Positions 32,480 through 40,404 of a stretch of 64,000 nucleotides of DNA are shown one piece after another. Made by a program: the position numbers and the translations under genes. Position 1 is the first letter of the stretch, and the number at the start of each line of letters is the position of its first letter. The notes under the pieces were generated by a model, which was not told the origin of the DNA, made no database searches, and was given only the letters and a program-made list of their open reading frames with translations. This stretch comes from Actinospineispora eucalypti (GTDB lineage: Bacteria; Actinomycetota; Actinomycetes; Mycobacteriales; Pseudonocardiaceae): the NCBI GenBank assembly GCA_014208095.1, contig JACHMT010000002.1:62001-126000 (forward strand), in the 5' to 3' direction.

Positions 32480-33193
32480 GTGACCACCGTCATCCTGCTG
32501 CGCCACGGGCGCTCCTCGGCGAATACCGGGGGCGTGCTGGCCGGCCGCAGCCCCGGCGTGCACCTTGACGACACCGGCAAGGGCCAGGCCTGGGCGCTCG
32601 CCCAGCGCCTGAAACCGGTGCCGCTGGCCGCCGTCGTGGCCTCACCGCTGGAGCGCTGCCAAGAGACCATCGCCCCGCTGCTGGCCGGGCGCGAGCTGTC
32701 CCCTCAGGTCGAGGACGATCTCGCCGAGGTGGACTACGGCGACTGGACCGGCAAGGAGATCAAGACACTGGTCAAGGAGCCGCTGTGGCGGGTGGTGCAG
32801 CTGCACCCCTCGGCGGCGGTTTTTCCCGGCGGCGAGGGCCTGGCCGCGATGCAGGCGCGCGCGGTCGCGGCCATCCGGGCGCACGACGCCAAGGTGGTCG
32901 CCGAGCACGGCCCGAACGCGGTCTGGCTGGCCTGCAGCCACGGGGATGTGATCAAGGCGGTGCTGGCCGACGCGCTCGGCCTGCACCTGGACTCGTTCCA
33001 GCGCATCGTGGTGGACCCCTGCTCGGTGAGTGTGATCAACTACACCGAGACCAGGTCTTTCGTCAGCCGGATGAACGACACCGGCGGCGACGTGGGGGCA
33101 CTGTTGCCGCCACCGGCGAAGAAGGGCAGGCGGCGCAAGGCCACCAAGCCGTCCTCGGACGCCGTGGTCGGCGGGTCCACCGGAGTAGAATGA
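32480..33193 (+). CDS. Histidine phosphatase family protein (MSMEG_4193-like)
   Basis: It begins MTTVILLRHGRSSANTGG, placing the RHG catalytic histidine near residue 9. The second core histidine is in WLACSHGDVIKAVL, and acidic residues follow RCQETIAPLL. It is 237 residues including a Lys/Arg-rich tail. A GTG six bases earlier is an alternative start; the long frame from 30707 is an artefact of high GC. Mycobacterial and actinomycete genomes keep this gene next to DUF3090 and SCO1664-family genes, as here. The substrate is unknown. Confidence 0.9.
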   Translation: MTTVILLRHGRSSANTGGVLAGRSPGVHLDDTGKGQAWALAQRLKPVPLAAVVASPLERCQETIAPLLAGRELSPQVEDDLAEVDYGDWTGKEIKTLVKEPLWRVVQLHPSAAVFPGGEGLAAMQARAVAAIRAHDAKVVAEHGPNAVWLACSHGDVIKAVLADALGLHLDSFQRIVVDPCSVSVINYTETRSFVSRMNDTGGDVGALLPPPAKKGRRRKATKPSSDAVVGGSTGVE

Positions 33194-33264
33194 CTGTTTG
33201 AAATCTCAGCCGGCCGGGCACCGTTATGCTCGCAAGCCGTCGGTGGCCTACTGTCGGGGATGTC

Positions 33265-33840
33265 ATGCCACGTGTCATTCATGTCTTTCGCCAGCCCGAC
33301 CGGTTCATCGCCGGCACGGTCGGGGAGCCGGGCGACCGCGCGTTCTATCTGCAGGCTGTCGAGGACGCCCGCACGGTCAGCGTGTTACTGGAGAAACAGC
33401 AGGTCACCGTGCTTGCCGAGCGTATCAGCGCGCTGCTCGGGGAGATCTCCCGCCGGTTCGGCACCGAGGTCGGCGAGGACGTCGCCACCGACGAGGTGGA
33501 CACCGAGCCGCTGACCGTGCCACTGGAGGAGGAGTTCCGGGTCGGCACCATGGGTCTCGGCTGGGACGCCGACTCCCGCTCGATCGTGGTCGAGCTGCTC
33601 GCGTTCACCGAGGAAGAGGTGGACGAGTCCGTCGTGCTGGACGACACCGAGGAGGGCCCGGACGCGCTGCGCGTGTTCCTCTCCCCGGTGCAGGCCAAGG
33701 CGTTCGCCACCCGGGCGGAGCGGGTGCTCTCCGCCGGCCGGCCGCCGTGCCCGCTGTGTGCCGAGCCGCTGGACGCGGAGGGGCACATCTGCCCCCGGCA
33801 GAACGGCTACCACCGGCGGGCCGTGGTCGGGGAGTCCTGA
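33265..33840 (+). CDS. DUF3090-family protein
   Basis: It starts at ATG 33265 (MPRVIHVFRQPDRFIAGTVG) and is 191 residues. Family marks are FYLQAVEDARTVSVLLEKQQV and a C-terminal cysteine cluster, CPLCAEPLDAEGHICPRQNG, which probably binds zinc. It is conserved across actinobacteria beside the SCO1664-type kinase-like gene (10-bp gap). Biochemical role is unknown. Confidence 0.92.
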   Translation: MPRVIHVFRQPDRFIAGTVGEPGDRAFYLQAVEDARTVSVLLEKQQVTVLAERISALLGEISRRFGTEVGEDVATDEVDTEPLTVPLEEEFRVGTMGLGWDADSRSIVVELLAFTEEEVDESVVLDDTEEGPDALRVFLSPVQAKAFATRAERVLSAGRPPCPLCAEPLDAEGHICPRQNGYHRRAVVGES

Positions 33841-33850
33841 GCGGCCGAGG

Positions 33851-34657
33851 ATGGACCCATTCGACCCCGCTGTGCCGGGGCTGCTGCACGCGGGCCGCAT
33901 GGAGGTCACCGGCCGCATCGTCAACGCCTCCAACGCCACCCTGGTCTGCGAGCTGGAGTGCGACGGGGTGCACGCCCGCTGCGTGTACAAGCCGGTGCGC
34001 GGGGAGCGGCCGCTCTGGGACTTCCCGGACGGCACGCTGGCCGACCGGGAGTACGCCAGTTACCTGATCTCGGCCGCCCTGGCGGCGGACGGCAAGCGCC
34101 CGATGGTCCCGCCGACGGTGCTGCGCGAGGGGCCGTTCGGCCCCGGCATGGTGCAGCTGTGGGTGGACACCGAGGAAGACGCCGAGCTGGTCGACGTGTG
34201 CGCGCCCGCCGACGTGCCGCGCGGCTGGCTGACCGTCCTGCGCGCGCGGGACTCGCTGGGCGATCCCGCGCTGCTGGTGCACGCCGACCACCCCGAGCTG
34301 CGCCGGATGGCCGTGCTGGACGTCGTGCTGAACAACGCCGACCGGAAGGCCGGGCACGTGCTGACCGGCGTGGACGGCCGGGTGTACGGCGTCGACCACG
34401 GCATTTGCCTGCACGAGGAGGACAAGCTGCGCACGGTGCTGTGGGGCTGGGTGGGCCAGAAGCTCCCGGCCGAGGCGTTGGAGGAGGTGCGGGCGCTGCG
34501 CGGCGAGCTGGCGGACGGGCTGGCCAACCAGCTTGCCGACCACCTGACCCGCCGCGAGCTCGCCGCGCTCTCCTCGCGGGTGGACGCGTTGATCGCCAAC
34601 CCGGAGTTTCCCGAGCCCTCGGGTTACGGCCCGGCTATTCCCTGGCCCGCCTTTTGA
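33851..34657 (+). CDS. SCO1664-family (phosphatidylinositol-kinase-like fold) protein
   Basis: ATG 33851 gives 268 residues. The sequence holds kinase-like signatures: ARCVYKPVRGERPLWDFP (nucleotide-binding Lys), then DVVLNNADRKAGHVL (catalytic-loop Asp and Asn residues) and YGVDHGICLHEE (DxG-like metal site). This family follows DUF3090 in most actinobacteria. A small-molecule or protein kinase activity is inferred. It ends at a large palindrome shared with the convergent ABC exporter. Confidence 0.88.
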   Translation: MDPFDPAVPGLLHAGRMEVTGRIVNASNATLVCELECDGVHARCVYKPVRGERPLWDFPDGTLADREYASYLISAALAADGKRPMVPPTVLREGPFGPGMVQLWVDTEEDAELVDVCAPADVPRGWLTVLRARDSLGDPALLVHADHPELRRMAVLDVVLNNADRKAGHVLTGVDGRVYGVDHGICLHEEDKLRTVLWGWVGQKLPAEALEEVRALRGELADGLANQLADHLTRRELAALSSRVDALIANPEFPEPSGYGPAIPWPAF

Positions 34658-34666
34658 CGGCTGCGC

Positions 34667-34718
34667 CGACTCGTGAGTGGCGAGTATCGCTATAGCGACA
34701 CTCGCCACTCACGAGTCG
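34667..34718. terminator. 52-bp REP-like palindrome, copy 1 (bidirectional terminator)
   Basis: The 19-bp arms 34667-34685 and 34700-34718 are perfectly complementary and enclose the palindrome TCGCTATAGCGA. The core GTGAGTGGCGAGT recurs at 38901-38915. It lies between convergent genes and includes the ABC gene stop codon (34711-34709). Confidence 0.85.
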
Positions 34719-36457
34719 GCCGGCAGGCCGACAGGTTCCAGCTGGGCAGCAACGAGCGCCGCATAGGGGCCGTCGGCGGCGAGCAGCTGGTCGTGGGTGC
34801 CCTGCTGCACGACCTGGCCGTCCTGGAGCACCACGATGCGGTCGGCGGCACGGATGGTGGACAGGCGGTGGGCCACGATCAGCGTGGTCCGGCCCCGGCG
34901 GGCGGTGCGCAGGGCTTCCTGCACCAGCCGCTCGTTCTCCGTGTCCAGGTTGGCCGCCGCCTCGTCCAGCACCAGGATCGGCGCCTCGGTGAGCAGCGCG
35001 CGGGCGATGGTGAGCCGCTGCCGCTGCCCGCCGGACAGCAGTGCACCCCGCTCACCGATCTGCGTTTCGTACCCATCCGGCAGCTCGAGGATGAACTCGT
35101 GGGCGGCTGCCGCCTTCGCCGCCCGGAACACCTCCTCGTCGGTCGCCTCCGGCCGGCCCAGGCGCAGGTTGTCGGCCACCGAGCCGGTGAACAGGTGCAC
35201 GTCCTGCGGCACCAGGCCGACCACCCGCGGCAGGTCGGCCAGGCGGAACGAGCGCAGGTCGTGCCCGTCGACGGTGATCCGGCCGGAGTCCGGGTCCCAG
35301 AAGCGGGGGAGCAGGTTGACACAGGTGGACTTGCCGGCCCCCGAGCTGCCGACCAGTGCCACGGTCTCCCCGGGCGGCACGTCGAAGCTCACCCCGCGCA
35401 GCACACCCGGACGGCCCGGGTAGCCGAAGCCGACGTTCTCGAAACGCAGCCACCCGTGGCGCACGGACGGGCTGTCCGGCGCGGTGTCCGCCACCCGGGT
35501 GGGCAGCCCGAGCAGCTCCAGCACCCGGCGGGCGCTGGCCCGCAGCGGTGCGAGCATGCCGGCCATGCCGACCGCCGCGGTGATGGGCAACAGTGCGCCG
35601 ATCACCAGGGTGAGCGCGAGCGTCCCTTCGGGCAGCGTCAGCCGGCCGCCGCTGACCAGTGCCAGCACCGCGATCAGCACCGCCACCGTGGTCGCCGCGA
35701 CCAGCCCGTCGGTGACCGCGTCCTGCAGCCCGGTGGCGCTGGCGTGGTCACGCCGGTAGCGGCGCAGCCGCGCGGTGCCCTCGGCGATGCGCCGGTAGAA
35801 GTCCCGCGAGCGGCCGAAGACCAGCAGCTCGCGCAGGCCCTGCACGCCGTCCACCACGTCGGCGTTGACCGTCCCGGTCTCCGTGCGCAGCCGCTGCCCG
35901 CGCTCGTTGCCCCGGCGGGCCAGCCACACCGGCACCAACCCGGCCAGGGCCATGCCGACCACTGCGTACAGGGCGAGCAGAGGGTCCAGCGTGATCAGTG
36001 TGGCCGCGCCGGCGGCGCCGACGAACCCGGCCACCGAGGCGCCGATGCCCAGGTGGGCGAAGAAGCCCTCCAGCTCGTCGACGTCGCCCATCACCACGGA
36101 CGCCAGGTCTCCCGTGCGCCGGCCCTGGGTTTCCGCCGGGGCGGCCCGGTGCAGCGCGTCGAACAGGCGCAGCCGCAGGTCGGCCTGGGCGCGGAAGGCG
36201 AAGGCGTGGCCGAACTGGCCCAGCGCCCAGTTACCCACGGTGCACAGCGCCACGGCCACCACGACGATCAGCACGCCGGTGCCCAGCCGGTCGCCGGGTG
36301 TGCCGCCGGCGGCCGAGCCGACCAGCCAGCCGGTGGCCGCGCCGGCCACGATCGCGCCGCCGTTCTCCAGCACCGCGCCGACGAGTGCGGCGACCAGGGC
36401 CGGGCGGCTGGTGCGCAGGGTGCCCAGCACCCGCAGCAGGGGCATTTCGCGGGTCAT
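34709..36457 (-). CDS. ABC exporter half-transporter B (TMD-NBD)
   Basis: The 582-residue protein begins MTREMPLLRVLGTLR. It has six membrane segments within residues 20-300 and a C-terminal ATPase: Walker A GSSGAGKST, Q-loop LVPQDVHLF, signature LSGGQRQRL, Walker B ILVLDEA, then VAHRLST. The ATG overlaps the upstream half-transporter stop (ATGA), and both are 582 residues, so they should form a heterodimeric exporter. The substrate is unknown; IrtAB- or CydDC-like roles are possible but not shown. Its stop lies inside the palindrome at 34667-34718. Confidence 0.93.
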   Translation of the reverse strand: MTREMPLLRVLGTLRTSRPALVAALVGAVLENGGAIVAGAATGWLVGSAAGGTPGDRLGTGVLIVVVAVALCTVGNWALGQFGHAFAFRAQADLRLRLFDALHRAAPAETQGRRTGDLASVVMGDVDELEGFFAHLGIGASVAGFVGAAGAATLITLDPLLALYAVVGMALAGLVPVWLARRGNERGQRLRTETGTVNADVVDGVQGLRELLVFGRSRDFYRRIAEGTARLRRYRRDHASATGLQDAVTDGLVAATTVAVLIAVLALVSGGRLTLPEGTLALTLVIGALLPITAAVGMAGMLAPLRASARRVLELLGLPTRVADTAPDSPSVRHGWLRFENVGFGYPGRPGVLRGVSFDVPPGETVALVGSSGAGKSTCVNLLPRFWDPDSGRITVDGHDLRSFRLADLPRVVGLVPQDVHLFTGSVADNLRLGRPEATDEEVFRAAKAAAAHEFILELPDGYETQIGERGALLSGGQRQRLTIARALLTEAPILVLDEAAANLDTENERLVQEALRTARRGRTTLIVAHRLSTIRAADRIVVLQDGQVVQQGTHDQLLAADGPYAALVAAQLEPVGLPADS

Positions 36458-38202
36458 GCGAGAGCTTCCTTCCGGTCGAACTCCTGGGCGGAGATGAGTC
36501 GGGCGTAGGCGCCACCCCGGGCCAGCAGGTCGTCGTGGGTGCCGATCTCCACCACCCGCCCGGCGTCCAGCACGACGATCCGGTCGGCGTGCCGGACGGT
36601 GGACAGCCGGTGCGCGATGACCAGCGTGGTGCGCCGCGCGGTGACCTCGCGCAGCGCGGCGGTGATGGACGCCTCGGTGGCCGCGTCCACGCTGGCGGTG
36701 GCCTCGTCGAGCACCAGGATCGGGGTGTCCGCGAGCAGCGCGCGGGCGATGGCCAGGCGTTGGCGCTGCCCGCCGGAGAGGCCCTGGCCGCGCTCGCCGA
36801 GCAGGGTGTCGTAGCCGTCCGGGAGGTCCAGGATGGCGTCGTGGACGTGGGCGGCCCGGGTGGCGCCGACCAGTTCGGCCTCGTCGGCGTGCGGCTTGGC
36901 CAGCAGCAGGTTGGCGCGGACCGTGTCGCCGAACAGGTACGTGTCCTGGGCGACCAGTGCGACCAGCGAGCGCAGCTGCTCCGGCGGGATATCCCGCAGG
37001 TCGTGGCCGCCGATCCGCACGGTGCCCGAGTCCGGGTCGGCGAACCGCAGCAGCAGCGCGGCCACCGTGGTCTTGCCCGCCCCGGACGGGCCCACCACCG
37101 CGACGGTCTCGGCCGGCTCGATCTCCATGCTGAGCCCGTCCAGTGCCCGGCGGTCCCCGTCGTAACCGAAGGTGACCCGGTCGAAGGAGACCGAGGCGCG
37201 GGGCACCGGAACCGGGCTCAGCCCGGGGCGTACCGGAGCCGGCGGCGGCGTGTCCAGCAGGGTCTGTACCCGGGTCGCCGCGTCGTTGGCGCTGTAGGTC
37301 TGGTGGAAGGCGCCGGACAGCACCCCGATCGGCCGCAGCGCCTCCCGGGTCAGGAACAGGGCCAGGAACAGCGTGCCGACGGCCAGGCCGCCGTCGGCCA
37401 CCCGCAGCGCGGCGACCGTGGCGACCGCCGCCATGCCGGCGGTGATGGCCAGCGCGTAGATCGCGCCGGTGACCAGCGCAACCGCCATCTCCCGGTTCCA
37501 GGTGGCGATCAGCCGGTCCGAGGTGGCGGCCAGCTCGGCGCGCCGGCGGCCGGCCGCGCCAAAGGCCTTGAGCGTCACCATGCCCTGCAGCGTGTCCAGG
37601 AACTCCGCGCCCAGCGCCAGGTAGGTTTCCATCGTCTGGCTGGAGCGCAGCCGCAGCACCCGCCCCCACAGTGGCGGCAGCGCCAGCGCGGCGACCGCGA
37701 AGGTGGCCACCAGCACGGCCAGCCAGCCGTCCCGGACGGCGAGCAGGGCGACCACGGCGACCGGCGCGGCGATCCCGGCGAGCAGTGACGGCAGGTACCG
37801 GCCGTAGTAGCCCTCCAGCGCGGTCACCCCGTCGACCAGGGCCTCCCGGATCGGGCCGGTGCGGGCGCCGGCGATGTGCACCGGGCCCAGCTCGGCGAGC
37901 TTGCCGAAGGCGCGCTCGCGCAACCTTTCGGTGGTGGCGGCGCCGGTGTGCTGGGCGACCATCGAGCTGGCCCAGATCAGCACCATCCGCAGGACGATCA
38001 GCCCGGCCAGCCAGCCGAGGGCGGGAAGCTGCGCGGCCAGGCCGTCGCCGGCCAGCAGGCGGGTCAGGATGGCGGCCAGCAGGAAGCCCTGGGCGAGGTA
38101 GCAGGCCAGTACGCCGAGGCGTATCGCGGTGCCGGCGGCTATCGCGGGCCACACCCCGGACGCGAGGGCGAGGACCGGGTTCCGGCCGAAAAAGTTAGGC
38201 AT
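36454..38202 (-). CDS. ABC exporter half-transporter A (TMD-NBD)
   Basis: The 582-residue protein begins MPNFFGRNPVLALASG, with six membrane helices, then Walker A GPSGAGKTT, Q-loop ALVAQDTYLF, signature LSGGQRQRL, Walker B ILVLDEA and IAHRLST. It is the first gene of the two-gene exporter operon. Its promoter lies in the 76-bp divergent gap shared with a TetR gene, where a clear operator palindrome sits (38217-38231), so it is likely repressed by that TetR and induced by a ligand. Confidence 0.93.
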   Translation of the reverse strand: MPNFFGRNPVLALASGVWPAIAAGTAIRLGVLACYLAQGFLLAAILTRLLAGDGLAAQLPALGWLAGLIVLRMVLIWASSMVAQHTGAATTERLRERAFGKLAELGPVHIAGARTGPIREALVDGVTALEGYYGRYLPSLLAGIAAPVAVVALLAVRDGWLAVLVATFAVAALALPPLWGRVLRLRSSQTMETYLALGAEFLDTLQGMVTLKAFGAAGRRRAELAATSDRLIATWNREMAVALVTGAIYALAITAGMAAVATVAALRVADGGLAVGTLFLALFLTREALRPIGVLSGAFHQTYSANDAATRVQTLLDTPPPAPVRPGLSPVPVPRASVSFDRVTFGYDGDRRALDGLSMEIEPAETVAVVGPSGAGKTTVAALLLRFADPDSGTVRIGGHDLRDIPPEQLRSLVALVAQDTYLFGDTVRANLLLAKPHADEAELVGATRAAHVHDAILDLPDGYDTLLGERGQGLSGGQRQRLAIARALLADTPILVLDEATASVDAATEASITAALREVTARRTTLVIAHRLSTVRHADRIVVLDAGRVVEIGTHDDLLARGGAYARLISAQEFDRKEALA

Positions 38203-38216
38203 GCCTCAAAAGATAT

Positions 38217-38231
38217 GACTGACGGTCAGTC
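38217..38231. promoter_or_regulatory. TetR operator in the divergent promoter
   Basis: GACTGAC-G-GTCAGTC is a perfect 15-bp palindrome of the TetR-family type, between the exporter start (38202, minus) and the tetR start (38279, plus). Confidence 0.8.
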
Positions 38232-38278
38232 GCGAGCAAGTGGCTTCGACGCCTCAACCCGTCGGTTAGGCTTCCGGC

Positions 38279-38899
38279 ATGCCGCCGGCGCGCACCGCAC
38301 AACGCACGGCGCCGCGCACCAAACCGGCCGACCAGCGGCGCCGCGACCTGCTGGAAGGCGGGCTCCAGGTGTTCCTGGAGCGGGGGGTGGCGGCGACCAC
38401 CCTGGAGCACATCACCAAGGCCGCCGGCGTCGCCAAGGGCACCTTCTACCTGTACTTCGACTCCAAGGAACAGCTGCTCGTCGCGCTGCAGCGGGAGTTC
38501 GAGGCGCGCATGGTGCAGCGGATCGAACAGGCCGTGCTGGCCGCCGGCGAGGACTGGGTGGCCCGGCTGGACGCCTGGCTGGACGCCGCGCTCGCCGACT
38601 ACCCCAGCGAACGGGCACTGCACGACGTGCTGTTCCACCACCCGGCGCTCGCCAGCCACGAGGCAGACGTGGTCGACCGCGCCGGCGCCCCGGACCTGGC
38701 CGGCAGCCTGACCGGCCTGATCGGGGCCGGCGTCGCCGCCGGCGCGTTCGACACGCTCGACCCGGAGCTCACCGCGATGCTGCTGTGCAGCGCGCTGCAC
38801 CGGATGTTCGACCGCATCTGGCACCGGGACCAGGAGATCGACCCGGAGCACCTGGCCGCCGCCACTCGCCAGCTGTTCCACCGCGCGGTGGCCGTCTGA
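38279..38899 (+). CDS. TetR-family repressor of the ABC exporter
   Basis: The 206-residue protein has an N-terminal helix-turn-helix in TTLEHITKAAGVAKGTFYLYFDSKEQLL (residues 40-67), the canonical TetR signature, and a C-terminal helical ligand domain. It is divergent from the exporter operon with an operator in between, so it probably represses both that operon and itself. Its TGA forms the first bases of the second REP-like palindrome. Confidence 0.93.
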   Translation: MPPARTAQRTAPRTKPADQRRRDLLEGGLQVFLERGVAATTLEHITKAAGVAKGTFYLYFDSKEQLLVALQREFEARMVQRIEQAVLAAGEDWVARLDAWLDAALADYPSERALHDVLFHHPALASHEADVVDRAGAPDLAGSLTGLIGAGVAAGAFDTLDPELTAMLLCSALHRMFDRIWHRDQEIDPEHLAAATRQLFHRAVAV

Positions 38900-38948
38900 C
38901 CCGTGAGTGGCGAGTGTTGCCAGGGCAACACTCGCCACTCACGGGTCA
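38897..38948. terminator. 52-bp REP-like palindrome, copy 2
   Basis: The 25-bp arms (38897-38921 and 38924-38948) are perfect complements with a 2-nt centre. The core GTGAGTGGCGAGT is shared with 34673-34685. It follows the tetR stop. Confidence 0.85.
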
Positions 38949-39009
38949 GCGCCATTAGCACAAAATGCGTCCCCAGGCGGATCGTCGCCGGGAGTCGTAG
39001 CGTGGAAGC

Positions 39010-40404
39010 GTGCCAGTACCTCAAGAATTTCCCCGTACCCTGGGCGCGCTGCGTGCCTCGGGGCACCGACACCGCGGGGTGAAGACCGAACTCCGAGAGA
39101 ACCTGCTCGACGCGCTGCGCGCCGGCCGCGATCCGTGGCCGGGCATCGTGGGCTTCGAGTCGACCGTACTGCCCCAGCTGGAGCGGGCGCTGATCGCCGG
39201 CCACGACGTGGTGCTGCTCGGCGAGCGCGGCCAGGGCAAGACCCGGCTGCTCCGCTCGCTGACCGGCCTGCTGGACGAGTGGACCCCGGTCATCGAGGGC
39301 TCCGAGCTGGGCGAACACCCCTTTGAACCGATCACCCCGGCCTCCCGGCGCCGGGCCGACGAACTGGGCGACGAGCTCCCGGTCACCTGGGTGCACCGGT
39401 CGGAGCGCTACACCGAGAAGCTGGCCACCCCGGACACCGCGGTGGCCGACCTGATCGGCGACGTGGACCCGGTGAAGGTCGCGGAAGGCCGGAGCCTGGG
39501 TGACCCGGAGACCATCCACTACGGCCTGGTGCCGCGCGCGCACCGGGGCATCGTGGCCATCAACGAGCTGCCCGACCTGGCCGAGCGCATCCAGGTCGCG
39601 CTGCTGAACGTGATGGAGGAGCGGGACATCCAGGTGCGCGGCTACACCGTCCGGCTGCCGCTGGACGTGCTGCTGGTGGCCAGCGCCAACCCGGAGGACT
39701 ACACCAACCGGGGCCGGATCATCACCCCGCTGAAGGACCGCTTCGGCGCCGAGGTGCGCACCCACTACCCGCTCGAGGTGGCCGACGAGATCGCCCTGGT
39801 CCGCCAGGAGGCCGATCTCACCGCCGACGTACCGGACCACCTGGTCGAGGTGGTCGCCCGGTTCACCCGCCACCTGCGCGACTCGTCCGCCGTGGACCAG
39901 TCCTCCGGGGTGTCGGCGCGGTTCGCCGTCGCCGCGGCCGAGACGGTGGCCGCCGCCGCGCTGCGCCGGGCCGCGCTGGTCGGCGAGCCGTCCGCGTTCG
40001 CCCGGCCGGTGGACCTGGAGACCGTGCCGGCCGTGCTGCGGGGCAAGCTGGAGTTCGCCTCCGGCGAGGACGGCCGCGAGGAGGAGGTGCTGGAGCACCT
40101 GCTGCACCGGGCCACCGCCGACACCGCCCGCTACCGGCTGCGCGGGGTCGACCTGACCGAACTGGCCGAGGCGGTTTCCGCCAACCCGGTGCGCACCGGC
40201 GAGCGGATCCCGGCCGCCCAGGTGGTCGCCGGGCTGCCGACCGTCGGCGTGCTCACCCAGGTGGCCAGCCGGCTGGGCGCCGAGGGCACCGAGGACCCGG
40301 GCCCGATGGCGTCGGCCGCCGAGCTGGCCCTGGAGTACCTGTTCCTCACCCGCAAGCTGGCCAAGGACGAGTCGGACGACGGTGACACGGTGAGCTATGG
40401 CTGA
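39010..40404 (+). CDS. MoxR/magnesium-chelatase-like AAA+ ATPase
   Basis: The 464-residue protein has Walker A in LLGERGQGKTRLL, Walker B-type IVAINELPDLAERIQVALLNVMEERDI, and sensor region VASANPEDYTNRGRI. AAA proteins of this type work with a VWA partner as metal-insertion or remodelling chaperones. The VWA gene follows with an 8-nt overlap. GTG 39010 (MPVPQEFPRTLGALRASG) is the first plausible start. The target protein is unknown. Confidence 0.9.
   Translation: MPVPQEFPRTLGALRASGHRHRGVKTELRENLLDALRAGRDPWPGIVGFESTVLPQLERALIAGHDVVLLGERGQGKTRLLRSLTGLLDEWTPVIEGSELGEHPFEPITPASRRRADELGDELPVTWVHRSERYTEKLATPDTAVADLIGDVDPVKVAEGRSLGDPETIHYGLVPRAHRGIVAINELPDLAERIQVALLNVMEERDIQVRGYTVRLPLDVLLVASANPEDYTNRGRIITPLKDRFGAEVRTHYPLEVADEIALVRQEADLTADVPDHLVEVVARFTRHLRDSSAVDQSSGVSARFAVAAAETVAAAALRRAALVGEPSAFARPVDLETVPAVLRGKLEFASGEDGREEEVLEHLLHRATADTARYRLRGVDLTELAEAVSANPVRTGERIPAAQVVAGLPTVGVLTQVASRLGAEGTEDPGPMASAAELALEYLFLTRKLAKDESDDGDTVSYG

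Noticed and set aside
30707..33193. 828-residue forward frame ending in the histidine phosphatase
   Set aside because: Only the last 237 residues are protein-like; the upstream part runs out of frame through the quinone oxidoreductase and uppP.
34709..38152. 1147-residue frame spanning both ABC genes
   Set aside because: Only the last 582 residues are the second half-transporter; the earlier part is the wrong frame of the first one.
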